NCBI GenBank assembly: GCA_011049745.1
Contig: DRHE01000135.1
Coordinates: forward strand, 1 to 12,259
Direction of reading: 5' to 3'
Length of the DNA: 12,259 bases
From: Spirochaetales bacterium
GTDB lineage: Bacteria; Spirochaetota; Spirochaetia; SZUA-6; DRHE01
Below, piece after piece: positions 1-6,979 of this stretch. A program made the position numbers and the translations under genes. The notes below the pieces were generated by a model. That model was not told the origin of the DNA. It was given only the letters and a program-made list of their open reading frames with translations, and did not search any database. Every line of letters starts with the position of its first letter. The stretch's first letter is position 1.

Positions 1-1
1 G

Positions 2-1100
2 AAAAAAGTCCATCACAAATATTTTACTGAAGAAGCTAATAGGATTGGAACTAAGTTTAATGATAATTCAATGCAGGCATTAGAAACCGGTGTAGATATG
101 AATGCATCGGAGGTAGATAGATTCTATAAACAAAAGCCGACATCGCAGCCAGAAGATGAAGGTGAGATTATGGTTGTACAGGTAGATGGTAAAGGTGTTC
201 CGATGAAGCGAGGAGAAGTCGGGGTAAAATCAGCACAACTGGACAAAGGAGAGAAGCCAGGTACGAAAAAAGAGGCCGTTGTCACTGCTATTTACACTAT
301 ATAGGGCCGTATAGACACACACCGGAGGACGTACTTTACGCACTTTTGCCTGAATTAGCAGACGATACTACAAAAAATAATGACTCTAAGCAAAAACGAC
401 CTGTTCCTGTAGAAAAAGGAGTTCTTGCTACTATGGACGGAAAAGATGTAGCCTTTGAGTATTTGACAGGCGAGATCAATCGAAGGGAAGGGAAACATAT
501 CGAACAGCGAGTAGGGTTAACAGATGGTGCCAAGCATTTACAAGACAGAGTTAAAGAGCATTTGCCTTCTTACACTTTGGCGTTAAATGTTATTCATGCT
601 TCTGAATACATCTGGGATGCCGCAAACGCGTATTTGGGGGAGAAACATCCCGAACGTACAAATTGGGTAGGCATGAATTTGCTGGAAATCTTATCAGGCA
701 GAACAGAGGGAGTGATTACAACCTTGGAAAGTATCTTATCTTAGAGAATACATCGCTTTCAAAGGCCCGAGTAAAAGCTATTAGCACAACAATAGGATAC
801 TACAAGCGGAATCTCCCTTATATGCAGTACGACCAATACCTGAAGAAAGGATTGCCTATCGGGACCGGGGTTGTCGAAGGAGCATGTGGACATTTGGTAA
901 AAGGCCTAATGGAAGGTGCTGGAATGTGATGGACAAAACAAGGCGCTCAATCTATTTTCGATTTACGCGGTGCCCGCATGAACGAGGATTGGGATGATTA
1001 CCAACAGCATTATCGAATAATCCAACACCACAGATTGTATGGTTCTGATTCAAATCCTCCATCAATAGTCGAAAACAACATGTCAGAGCGGGTTGCTTGA
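2..1100 (+). pseudogene. Broken ISKra4-family transposase, left end outside window
   Basis: Three reading frames join into one ISKra4-type transposase. Frame 2 (2-301) carries the VQVDGKGVPM motif and ends in EAVVTAIYT. Frame 1 (about 301-738) continues as IGPYRHTPEDV and includes the HPERTNWV region. Frame 3 (about 744-1100) holds RNLPYMQY, VVEGACGHLVKG, and after an in-frame TGA at 927-929, WTKQGAQSIFDLRG, ending at the TGA of 1098-1100. Such enzymes are DDE transposases that cut and move the IS. The first Asp (185-187) and the Glu (876-878) are visible. The place of the second Asp (586-588, normally LD-x-IH) reads Asn. Lesions: an apparent 2-bp AT/TA insertion near 299-303, a tandem TCTTA duplication at 734-743, and a nonsense codon probably from CGA. 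It cannot make a working enzyme. The N-terminal part lies left of base 1. Family recognition is by motif and order only. Confidence 0.85.
734..743 (+). repeat. 5-bp tandem duplication causing a frameshift
   Basis: TCTTA occurs twice in a row. Removing one copy joins frame 1 (TTLESIL) to frame 3 (ENTSLSKARV) without a gap, so the second copy is the probable frame-breaking mutation in the transposase. Confidence 0.7.
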
Positions 1101-1330
1101 AAATATGTTTTCCACGGATTTTGGCCACCCTCAAATTAAATAGAGGCACAATATCGACACAGGTATTGCAGGAATATGCATTTGTTGCGTGCAAGAAATT
1201 GAATCAGAGACATGATGTTATACTTCGCCAGTCAAAATTACTGGAATCATTCGAAATTATCCGGCAATCACCGGAAATGATTCGAAGAGCTTTAGAGATA
1301 ATGTACTCACATTTATTAGCCGTTTATTGA
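1097..1330 (+). pseudogene. PIN-domain (VapC-like) toxin gene remnant
   Basis: The 77-codon frame contains RGTISTQVLQEYAFVACKKL followed by SPEMIRRALEI. This matches the middle of PIN-domain proteins, where ISTQVLQE is a characteristic stretch and carries a conserved acidic residue of the active site. PIN proteins are Mg2+-dependent ribonucleases, often toxins paired with an antitoxin. The N-terminal segment with the first catalytic Asp (typically LDTNVL) is missing, and so is the C-terminal SFWDALI-type segment. A short stretch in another frame at 1317-1343 (FISRLLIIC) may be an eroded remainder of it. No antitoxin gene is visible. The fragment starts where the transposase frame ends, which fits an IS inserted into the gene. 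It has no ribosome binding site and only a nominal TTG start, so it is unlikely to be expressed as a functional protein. Confidence 0.6.
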
Positions 1331-1349
1331 TAATTTGCCGGTGAAAGGC

Positions 1350-1397
1350 AGCTCATATAGCCTACCTACATCATAGCCTACTCGCTTCATAGCTTAC
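1350..1397. repeat. Three imperfect 16-bp tandem repeats
   Basis: Units at 1350-1365, 1366-1381 and 1382-1397 share a core: ATAGCCTAC in the first two and ATAGCTTAC in the third. The core recurs at exact 16-bp steps (1358, 1374, 1390). The third unit covers the stop codon (1394-1396) of the minus-strand ABC gene. Outside the core the units have diverged. I see no clear terminator for the ABC operon here; the only hairpin is a 4-bp TGCC/GGCA stem just beyond the repeats at about 1336-1350. Confidence 0.6.
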
Positions 1398-3211
1398 TTT
1401 GCTGCCCGAAACTGGCTTTTATAGATGCTGTAATAGGTTCCCTGCTTATTCAGAAGCTCCTCGTGATTTCCCCTCTCTACTATCATGCCTTCCTTTACTA
1501 CCAGAATTACATCAGCCCGGCGGATAGTGCTAAGACGGTGAGCCGCTACAATACTTGTCCTGCCTTTGAGCAGTTTTACAAGCGCCTGCTGGATAAGCTT
1601 TTCGGTTTGGGTGTCCACACTGGATGTAGCTTCATCGAGGATGAGGATGCGGGGGTCAGCAAGTACTGCCCTGGCAATGGAGAGGAGCTGGCCCTGCCCC
1701 CTGCTTAGATTACTCCCCCCCTCCATAACCTTTGTGTGGTATGCTTCGGGCAGTTTCATAATAAAAGCATGGGCATTAGCCAGGGATGCTGCATCTTTAA
1801 CTGCTTCGTCATCAGCATCTAAACGCCCGTAACGTATATTTTCCATGACCGTATCCGAAAAGAGGAATGTATCCTGTAGAACAATGCCCATCTGGCTGCG
1901 GAGGCTCCTGCGGGTCACATTGCGCACATCACGGCCGTCAATTAAAACCGATCCCTTTTCAGCATCATAAAAGCGGGCGATAAGGTTGATAATAGTTGTT
2001 TTACCCGCGCCTGTTGGTCCGACTAAGGCTATAGTCTGACCCGGCTCTGTAATTAAGCTCACTCCTTTTAGAACAGGCACATCCCTATCGTAGCTGAAAA
2101 AGACATTCTTAAACTCTATTTTACCTTCAAGCCGGGATAGATCTTTAGCATTATCTGCATCCGCTAGAAAAAGAGGATCTTCTAAGAGTTCAAATATCCT
2201 TTCTGCACCGGCAATGGCTGACTGCATATTGCTCCAAATATGGGATATTGCGCGCACAGGCTGGAAAAAGCGGCGCACATACTGGAGAAAAGCGACAATT
2301 ATACCTACTGTAATAAGACCATGCAGCGCCAGATAGCCGCCGTATCCAAGGACTAAAGCCGTGCCTATAACACTTAAAACGTCCAGGGTGGGTGAAAAGG
2401 CTGCAGTAATGGTTTCGGCGTCTATGTTGGCTTCTCTGTTGGCTTTATTCACTTCCCTGAAGCCTGCGATATTTTCCCTCTGCCGGCTGAAAGCCTGAGC
2501 CACCCTGACTCCTGAAATATTTTCCTCAAGTTCGGCGCTCACCTGGCCAATTGTTTTTCGTGTTCGCCGGTAGGCCCTGCGAACTCGTTTCGAAAAAAAG
2601 AGGGTGCTTATGATCATCAAGGGCAGGATAGAAAAGCTTACCAGGGCTAAAGAGAGATTTAGAGTGAGCATGGCAATAAGAATGCCGGCAAGTGTTAAGA
2701 TACTGCTTGCAAAACGGGTTATGCCCCGGCTTAGGACCCTGTTAATCACTTCCGTATCATTAGTCATGCGGGACATCATATCTCCCGTTTCCTGTTTATC
2801 AAAGAATCGTAATGATAGGGACTCAATTTTTCCGAATACCTGAGATCGCAATGTAAAAAGCACTTTCTGTCCCACAATTACCATTATGTAGAAACTGCCC
2901 GCACTGGCTGCCCACGATCCTGCATAAACGATAAAAAGCAGGAGCATGGTCCGGTTGAGAGAGTATCCGGCCTGAGATAATATCAGGCTGCCGTTAAGGA
3001 ATGCCCACAGTATATCTACAGCCCTTCCGATTAAGATGGGAGCGGACACGGCAAGCAGGGTCTGTGCAATAGCTAAAAGGCCTGCCAGGAGAAGGCGGCT
3101 CCCGAAGGGTTTAAGGTAACCGGCGATTCGTTTCAGAGTGTACACCGGATTTTTTGCCCGGGTCGGCTCTATTTTTATCTGGTGGTGGCGGCCCATGGCG
3201 AATCCACTCAT
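1394..3211 (-). CDS. Heterodimeric ABC exporter, catalytic subunit (TM288/BmrD type)
   Basis: A 605-residue half-transporter with an N-terminal six-helix exporter domain (about 35-330) and a C-terminal ATPase domain (about 363-600). Walker A GPTGAGKTT is at 398-406, the Q-loop Gln at 446, Walker B ILILDE at 522-527 with catalytic Glu527, and the switch His at 558. The signature is LSRGQ (502-506) instead of LSGGQ. In the heterodimer this altered signature faces the degenerate nucleotide site of the partner, so this chain supplies the intact Walker A, Walker B and His of the hydrolysing site. Its start overlaps the stop of the upstream gene (ATGA, 3208-3211), which points to translational coupling and equal amounts of both chains. 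There is no good ribosome binding site at this ATG; Met6 (3194-3196) is an alternative start. Substrate cannot be read from sequence; relatives export drugs, peptides or lipids. Confidence 0.93.
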   Translation of the reverse strand: MSGFAMGRHHQIKIEPTRAKNPVYTLKRIAGYLKPFGSRLLLAGLLAIAQTLLAVSAPILIGRAVDILWAFLNGSLILSQAGYSLNRTMLLLFIVYAGSWAASAGSFYIMVIVGQKVLFTLRSQVFGKIESLSLRFFDKQETGDMMSRMTNDTEVINRVLSRGITRFASSILTLAGILIAMLTLNLSLALVSFSILPLMIISTLFFSKRVRRAYRRTRKTIGQVSAELEENISGVRVAQAFSRQRENIAGFREVNKANREANIDAETITAAFSPTLDVLSVIGTALVLGYGGYLALHGLITVGIIVAFLQYVRRFFQPVRAISHIWSNMQSAIAGAERIFELLEDPLFLADADNAKDLSRLEGKIEFKNVFFSYDRDVPVLKGVSLITEPGQTIALVGPTGAGKTTIINLIARFYDAEKGSVLIDGRDVRNVTRRSLRSQMGIVLQDTFLFSDTVMENIRYGRLDADDEAVKDAASLANAHAFIMKLPEAYHTKVMEGGSNLSRGQGQLLSIARAVLADPRILILDEATSSVDTQTEKLIQQALVKLLKGRTSIVAAHRLSTIRRADVILVVKEGMIVERGNHEELLNKQGTYYSIYKSQFRAAK

Positions 3212-4989
3212 CCTGCAGTTTCCGGTTTTAACTGCGAATAGTAGATATCGGCATAAAGGGGGCTCTCTGCCATTAGAGATTCATGGTTACCCATAGCTGC
3301 GATTTTTCCATTATCTAAAACTATGATCTGATCAGCATTTCTAACCGTGCTTATCCGCTGGGCAATAACAAAGCACAGCCGCTCGCGGCGCAGGTCTTCT
3401 AAGGCCTGCCGGATTTTTGATTCAGCCTTAAAATCCACACTGCTCATGCTGTCATCTAATATGAGTATACGGGGATCGACCAGAAGAGCGCGTGCTATGG
3501 CAATACGCTGCTTCTGCCCGCCTGAGAGGGTAACACCTCTTTCACCCACTACAGTATTATAACCCTGCGGAAAAGATTCTATAAAAGGATGAGCCGCGGC
3601 TGTCCTGGCTGCCGCTGTAATCTCACTGTCAGTTGCCTCCGGTTTTCCGTAGGCAATATTTTCCCTTATTGTGGTGCCGAAAAGAATAACCTCCTGCAGT
3701 ACAATGCCTATCTGTCTTCTTAAAGATTCTAAAGTAATATCCCGAATATCATATCCGTCTATGGTAATCCTTCCTTCGCTTACATCATAAAAGCGGGGAA
3801 TAAGGTTAATCACTGTGCTTTTACCTGAACCCGTAGCCCCTAAAAGGGCAATCGTTTGCCCGGGGAGGGCGGTAAAGCTGATACGGCTCAACACCGGCGC
3901 AGTACCCTTGAAATAACGGAAGGTAACATTCTCAAAAATCAACTTCCCCTGAATGGGCGGCAGCCTGGCTGCGCCTGGTTTTTCTACTGTCTCAGAGCTT
4001 GCATCAAGAACTTCAAAGATACGCTCGGCACAGGCTGCTGCCTGGGCAATGGTCATCAAGAGCATTCCGAGTATCATCATTGGGAACATACTCATCATCA
4101 GATAGCTCATAAATGCTACCAGCTCGCCTATTGTCAGGTAGTTGGCCAGTACCTGGTACCCGCCTGCCCAGACCACAACCAAGGTGCTTATATTGGCCAT
4201 TGCAAATATAAGCGGCATACCTGAAGCGATATATTTTCCTGTACGGAGGTTAATGTCCCGAAGGTCCCGGTTGCTTTTTGCAAACCGCTCTTCTTCAAAG
4301 ACTTCACGGGCAAATGCCTTAACCACTCGAATGCCTGTTATACTCTCCTGGAGCCGTGTATTTAACAGGCCAAGCTTCTCTTGAATTATTTTAATAAAGG
4401 GGCTGATTATCCGGGCGAATAGGAAGAAGATTAAAAAGGCCAGTGCCATAACAGGCAGAACCATAAAGGTCAGTTTCCAGTTGATGTTGTAAAGAAGAAT
4501 AATACTTCCCCCCATCATGATTAGGGCATTCAATAGCTGGATAACCCCCCTGCCGATAAATTCCCTTACCAGGTCAACATCGCTTGTTGCACGTGTAAGA
4601 AGCTGCCCGGTCTGAGCACGATCGTGGTAGCTGAAGGAGAGGTGCTGGACCTTTTCATAAATATGGTTGCGCAGGTCGAAGGCCACTCCATGGGAAACCC
4701 TGGTAGCAAGATAACCCTGGATAAAGGAAAATAGAGCCCCCATTAAAGAGAAAGCGATAATTAAGCCGGAACCCAATATGATTATACGTGGTACGCGAAG
4801 CGTAATCCCTCTGTCGATAACAATCTGCATTACTTTAGGTATTGCCAGGTTAATGGCTGAGCTTAAAAGCAGGCTTAAAAGCACACCTGCTGCAGTATAT
4901 TTATATGAGAGCAGGTACTTTATGCAGCGGAACAAGATCTTAAAGCTTCCCTTCTTGATGTTTTTTACTGCAGTATCCGCCCTTTTCAA
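3208..4989 (-). CDS. Heterodimeric ABC exporter, degenerate-site subunit (TM287/BmrC type)
   Basis: A 593-residue half-transporter, first gene of the pair. The transmembrane domain spans about 20-320 and the ATPase domain about 350-590. Walker A GATGSGKST (384-392), Q-loop Gln432 and signature LSGGQ (488-492) are normal. Walker B reads ILILDD (508-513), with Asp513 instead of the catalytic Glu, and the switch position reads VIAQR with Gln544 instead of His. This Asp/Gln combination is the known degenerate-site pattern of Thermotoga TM287 and related heterodimeric exporters. One of the two ATP sites therefore binds ATP but hydrolyses it poorly. The start is TTG (4987-4989), chosen because GGAGGGGG (4998-5005) lies 8 nt upstream and no in-frame ATG precedes it. 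The next gene overlaps by 4 bp and encodes the partner chain. The protein acts in the inner membrane. Confidence 0.93.
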   Translation of the reverse strand: MKRADTAVKNIKKGSFKILFRCIKYLLSYKYTAAGVLLSLLLSSAINLAIPKVMQIVIDRGITLRVPRIIILGSGLIIAFSLMGALFSFIQGYLATRVSHGVAFDLRNHIYEKVQHLSFSYHDRAQTGQLLTRATSDVDLVREFIGRGVIQLLNALIMMGGSIILLYNINWKLTFMVLPVMALAFLIFFLFARIISPFIKIIQEKLGLLNTRLQESITGIRVVKAFAREVFEEERFAKSNRDLRDINLRTGKYIASGMPLIFAMANISTLVVVWAGGYQVLANYLTIGELVAFMSYLMMSMFPMMILGMLLMTIAQAAACAERIFEVLDASSETVEKPGAARLPPIQGKLIFENVTFRYFKGTAPVLSRISFTALPGQTIALLGATGSGKSTVINLIPRFYDVSEGRITIDGYDIRDITLESLRRQIGIVLQEVILFGTTIRENIAYGKPEATDSEITAAARTAAAHPFIESFPQGYNTVVGERGVTLSGGQKQRIAIARALLVDPRILILDDSMSSVDFKAESKIRQALEDLRRERLCFVIAQRISTVRNADQIIVLDNGKIAAMGNHESLMAESPLYADIYYSQLKPETAG

Positions 4990-4997
4990 ATGAAAAA

Positions 4998-5005
4998 CCC
5001 CCTCC
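4998..5005 (-). promoter_or_regulatory. Strong ribosome binding site fixing a TTG start
   Basis: Read on the minus strand this is GGAGGGGG, 8 nt before the TTG codon at 4989. It decides the start of the first ABC gene. Confidence 0.7.
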
Positions 5006-5053
5006 GAAGTGGATAGACTATTTTCTTTAAAAAATCAATGCTAAAAGCCTGCC

Positions 5054-5082
5054 TTGACTTTAACAGAGCGGGGGATTATCGT
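5054..5082 (+). promoter_or_regulatory. Possible promoter for the nucleotidyltransferase remnant
   Basis: TTGACT (5054-5059) is followed after 17 bp by TATCGT (5077-5082). The -35 is good (5/6) and the -10 is weak (4/6). It lies about 30 bp upstream of the ORF at 5116. A 9-bp near-repeat, CGTAGATTC / CGTAGATTT, starts at 5080. Confidence 0.3.
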
Positions 5083-5115
5083 AGATTCCGTAGATTTTAA
5101 TTAAAGAACTGTTAT

Positions 5116-5355
5116 ATGGATTCAAAAATAAAAGGTATTGTTAAGGAAGTAAAAAGAGAAGCAGAGAGAGAAGAGGCTCTTATACGGCATAGGGTATCAA
5201 GGGCTTTCGATGAAATTGAAACACTTAAAATTGACTTCCTTAACATTGACCCCGATCTCAGGGCGATGATTCTTTTCGGATCTCTGGCGGAAAATCGGGT
5301 TAAGTCCATTCATTTTGATATGGATTTTCCGTTTCGACATATCCGTATCTTTTGA
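5116..5355 (+). pseudogene. Truncated nucleotidyltransferase (MNT-like) gene
   Basis: The 79-residue frame has a charged N-terminal helix (about 1-35) and then DLRAMILFGSLAENRVKS and HFDMD. The Gly-Ser pair (55-56) followed by Asp-x-Asp (68-70) is the hallmark of the DNA polymerase beta-like nucleotidyltransferase fold. Free-standing members transfer nucleotides, and many are antitoxins paired with HEPN toxins. Just after the catalytic Asp pair the frame ends in an unlike tail (FPFRHIRIF). The reading frame that begins at 5328 continues as SVSTYPYLLIYKYF, so a lost T in the TTTT run at 5325-5328 is a plausible frameshift. The rest of the domain is absent because ackA's 3' end begins at 5402. 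No HEPN partner is present. No clear ribosome binding site precedes the ATG. It could instead be a real small protein, but the missing half-domain argues for a remnant. Confidence 0.6.
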
Positions 5356-5401
5356 TTTATAAATACTTTCAAATTAGCTCTTCCCCTGGCTATTGCCACT
5401 A

Positions 5402-6745
5402 TCACGTGGTTGGGATCGGGGCGATAACCTCCCGCAACTGCGGTTTTTCCTTGTATTTCTCTTCAAGGTTTGCCGCTCTCTCCAGGTTCACGTAATCCCT
5501 GCTCTGGAAGGAGTAGGTGAAATTGGTATGTATATCGTAGTTGCCCTGGAGCAGGGCATAGGTGTCCTCGGTCATTACCAGTTCCTCATCAGTGGGAATT
5601 ATAAATATCTTGACCCTGGAGTCTTCAGCAGAGATCAGGGTTTCGCCGTTCCTGGTCCTGGATATGTAATTTTTCCTGTTGTCGAGCTTGATACCCAGTT
5701 CTTCCATGCCTTTGAGTACTACTTCTCTTAAAATTGGTCCCCGCTCGCCAACACCGGCGGTAAATACAATGGCGTCAACCCGGTTCAAAACAGCTGAATA
5801 GGCGCCGATATATTTTTTCAAACGGTAGGCTTCAATGTCTATGGCCAGTTGAGAGCGCTCATCGCCCTTTTCAGCGGCAATCTCGATATCCCGCCGGTCC
5901 GTGTATTGACCGGTTATGCCAAGCACGCCGCTCTTTTTGTTGAGCATGTTCTCCGCCTCTCTTGCCGTAAGGTTTTCCTTTTCCATCATGAAATTCATAA
6001 TTGCGCAATCGTGATCGCCGGCGCGGGTTCCCATAACCAGGCCTTCCAGGGGTGTAAGGCCCATGGAGGTGTCTACTGAAATCCCATTGCGTATGGCATT
6101 GGCGCTCGCTCCATTGTCGATGTGCAGGCAGATCAGATTGGTCTTGAAAGGATCCCGGCCCAGCAGGACTGCGGCCCTTTTGGCTACATAGAGAAAGGAG
6201 GTGCCGTGGAAACCGTAGCGCCGCACTCCATGCTTTTCATACCAATCATAGGGCAAGGCATAGATAAAAGCTTGTCTGGGCATTGTCTGGTGCCAGGCCG
6301 TATCCATAACAGCGCAGTGGGGGATATCGGGCATGATCTCCCTGGCTGCCTCTATACCCATAATATTGGGCGGGTTATGCAGGGGGGCAAGATCGGAAAG
6401 CTCTTTAAAGGTTTTTAAAGCCTCATCAGTGATAACAACTGATTTAGCGAACTTCTCGCCTCCATGCACCACACGATGGCCTACGGCTTTGATCTCATCC
6501 GCGTCTTTAATTGCCCCGATCTTAGGATCCATCAGGGTTTTCATAACCAGTTCTATAGCTATCTTATGGTTGGGGCAGTCATGTTTAATTGTGACATTGC
6601 CCTTGTCTTTGGCATAGTGCTTGATAAAAGAACCACCAAGAGTGACCCGCTCAACCAAACCTTTGGCCAGGACCTCTTTAGAGTCCCAGCGGTAGAGCTG
6701 ATATTTTAAGGATGAGCTGCCGCAGTTAAGCGTGAGAATATCCAT
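5402..6745 (-). CDS. ackA: Acetate kinase
   Basis: Catalyses acetyl phosphate + ADP to acetate + ATP in the cytoplasm, the last step of acetate fermentation; the reverse reaction activates acetate. The 447-residue protein starts MDILTLNCGSSSLKYQ. Residues align with the Methanosarcina enzyme numbering: Asn7, Arg91 in GHRVVHGG, His123, Asp148 in MDTAWHQTMP, His180 in GFHGTS, Arg241 in VMGTRAGD, and the Glu in PTDEEL (about 387). The usual HLGNG motif reads HIDNG (208-212), so Gly210 is Asp. The enzyme is about 45 residues longer than the common 400-residue form, with a C-terminal extension from about 402; I recall similar lengths in spirochaetes. The start is ATG with AAGGAG 6-7 nt upstream. 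No phosphotransacetylase gene is adjacent, and the gene appears monocistronic with its own strong promoter. Confidence 0.96.
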   Translation of the reverse strand: MDILTLNCGSSSLKYQLYRWDSKEVLAKGLVERVTLGGSFIKHYAKDKGNVTIKHDCPNHKIAIELVMKTLMDPKIGAIKDADEIKAVGHRVVHGGEKFAKSVVITDEALKTFKELSDLAPLHNPPNIMGIEAAREIMPDIPHCAVMDTAWHQTMPRQAFIYALPYDWYEKHGVRRYGFHGTSFLYVAKRAAVLLGRDPFKTNLICLHIDNGASANAIRNGISVDTSMGLTPLEGLVMGTRAGDHDCAIMNFMMEKENLTAREAENMLNKKSGVLGITGQYTDRRDIEIAAEKGDERSQLAIDIEAYRLKKYIGAYSAVLNRVDAIVFTAGVGERGPILREVVLKGMEELGIKLDNRKNYISRTRNGETLISAEDSRVKIFIIPTDEELVMTEDTYALLQGNYDIHTNFTYSFQSRDYVNLERAANLEEKYKEKPQLREVIAPIPTT

Positions 6746-6793
6746 TAAAATCTCCTTTTTTGTTGTTTAAATTATTTATTCAACGGATGGCTT

Positions 6794-6822
6794 ATTTTAG
6801 AAAATGAAGAGTGATCTGTCAA
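6794..6822 (-). promoter_or_regulatory. Sigma-70-type promoter of ackA
   Basis: On the minus strand a perfect -35 TTGACA (6817-6822) is separated by 17 bp from -10 TAAAAT (6794-6799). Transcription would begin near 6787, giving a leader of about 42 nt with AAGGAG (about 6752-6757) in front of the ATG. The -35 lies between TGAT and ATCA arms (6812-6825), a weak dyad that could be an operator or chance. Confidence 0.75.
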
Positions 6823-6863
6823 TCAAATGATGTTTGAAATTTGAGATGAAGAACTGCAGCAGA

Positions 6864-6878
6864 GGTTGTTATACAACC
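6864..6878. promoter_or_regulatory. Dyad GGTTGT-TAT-ACAACC, possible operator
   Basis: Perfect 6-bp inverted arms around a 3-bp centre, about 40 bp upstream of the ackA -35 and about 100 bp upstream of the divergent exported-protein gene. It resembles a repressor or activator site. No regulator family is recognised from the sequence. Confidence 0.35.
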
Positions 6879-6893
6879 GCGCACAGGCCCATT

Positions 6894-6913
6894 TGTAAAT
6901 TAATGTAAATCAA
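6894..6913. repeat. 10-bp direct repeat in ackA/exported-protein intergenic region
   Basis: TGTAAATTAA is followed directly by TGTAAATCAA. The 10-bp period (about one helix turn) suits side-by-side protein binding, though AT-rich chance is possible. I found no convincing promoter for the plus-strand gene in 6746-6979. Confidence 0.35.
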
Positions 6914-6979
6914 AGTAGTCAGCCGGAGCCGGAAGCGATCAGGGTATGAAGTTGGTCCGTTTCTTGCTGTATTATCAAA

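Noticed and set aside
1245..1282. Inverted arms AATCATT / AATGATT around CCGG-CAATCA-CCGG
   Set aside because: It lies inside the PIN-like coding remnant and codes for plausible PIN residues; the stem is interrupted and no T run follows, so chance is likely.
1463..1832. Plus-strand open frames opposite the ABC genes (also near 2604, 3347, 3856, 4142, 4778)
   Set aside because: They are antisense to conserved ATPase and membrane domains, show no domain of their own, and have no supporting ribosome binding sites.
5011..5036. Minus-strand promoter TTGATT ... TATCCA for the ABC operon
   Set aside because: The -10 matches consensus poorly and other AT-rich hexamers in the region score similarly, so no single one is supported.
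5389..5400. TGGC-TATT-GCCA hairpin just after the ackA stop as its terminator
   Set aside because: Only a 4-bp stem and no T run on the minus strand.
5393..6709. Several plus-strand open frames opposite ackA
   Set aside because: Antisense shadows of a strongly conserved enzyme.
6812..6828. FNR- or CRP-like site around TGAT/ATCA at the ackA -35
   Set aside because: The spacing between half sites is wrong (TTGAT-N6-ATCA rather than FNR's N4; TGA-N8-TCA rather than CRP's N6), and the arms are only 4 bp.
6946..6979. ATG at 6946 preceded by AGGGT, reading MKLVRFLLYYQ, as the start of the exported protein
   Set aside because: It is in a different frame from the main gene and stops soon after; it would need a frameshift for which there is no independent evidence.
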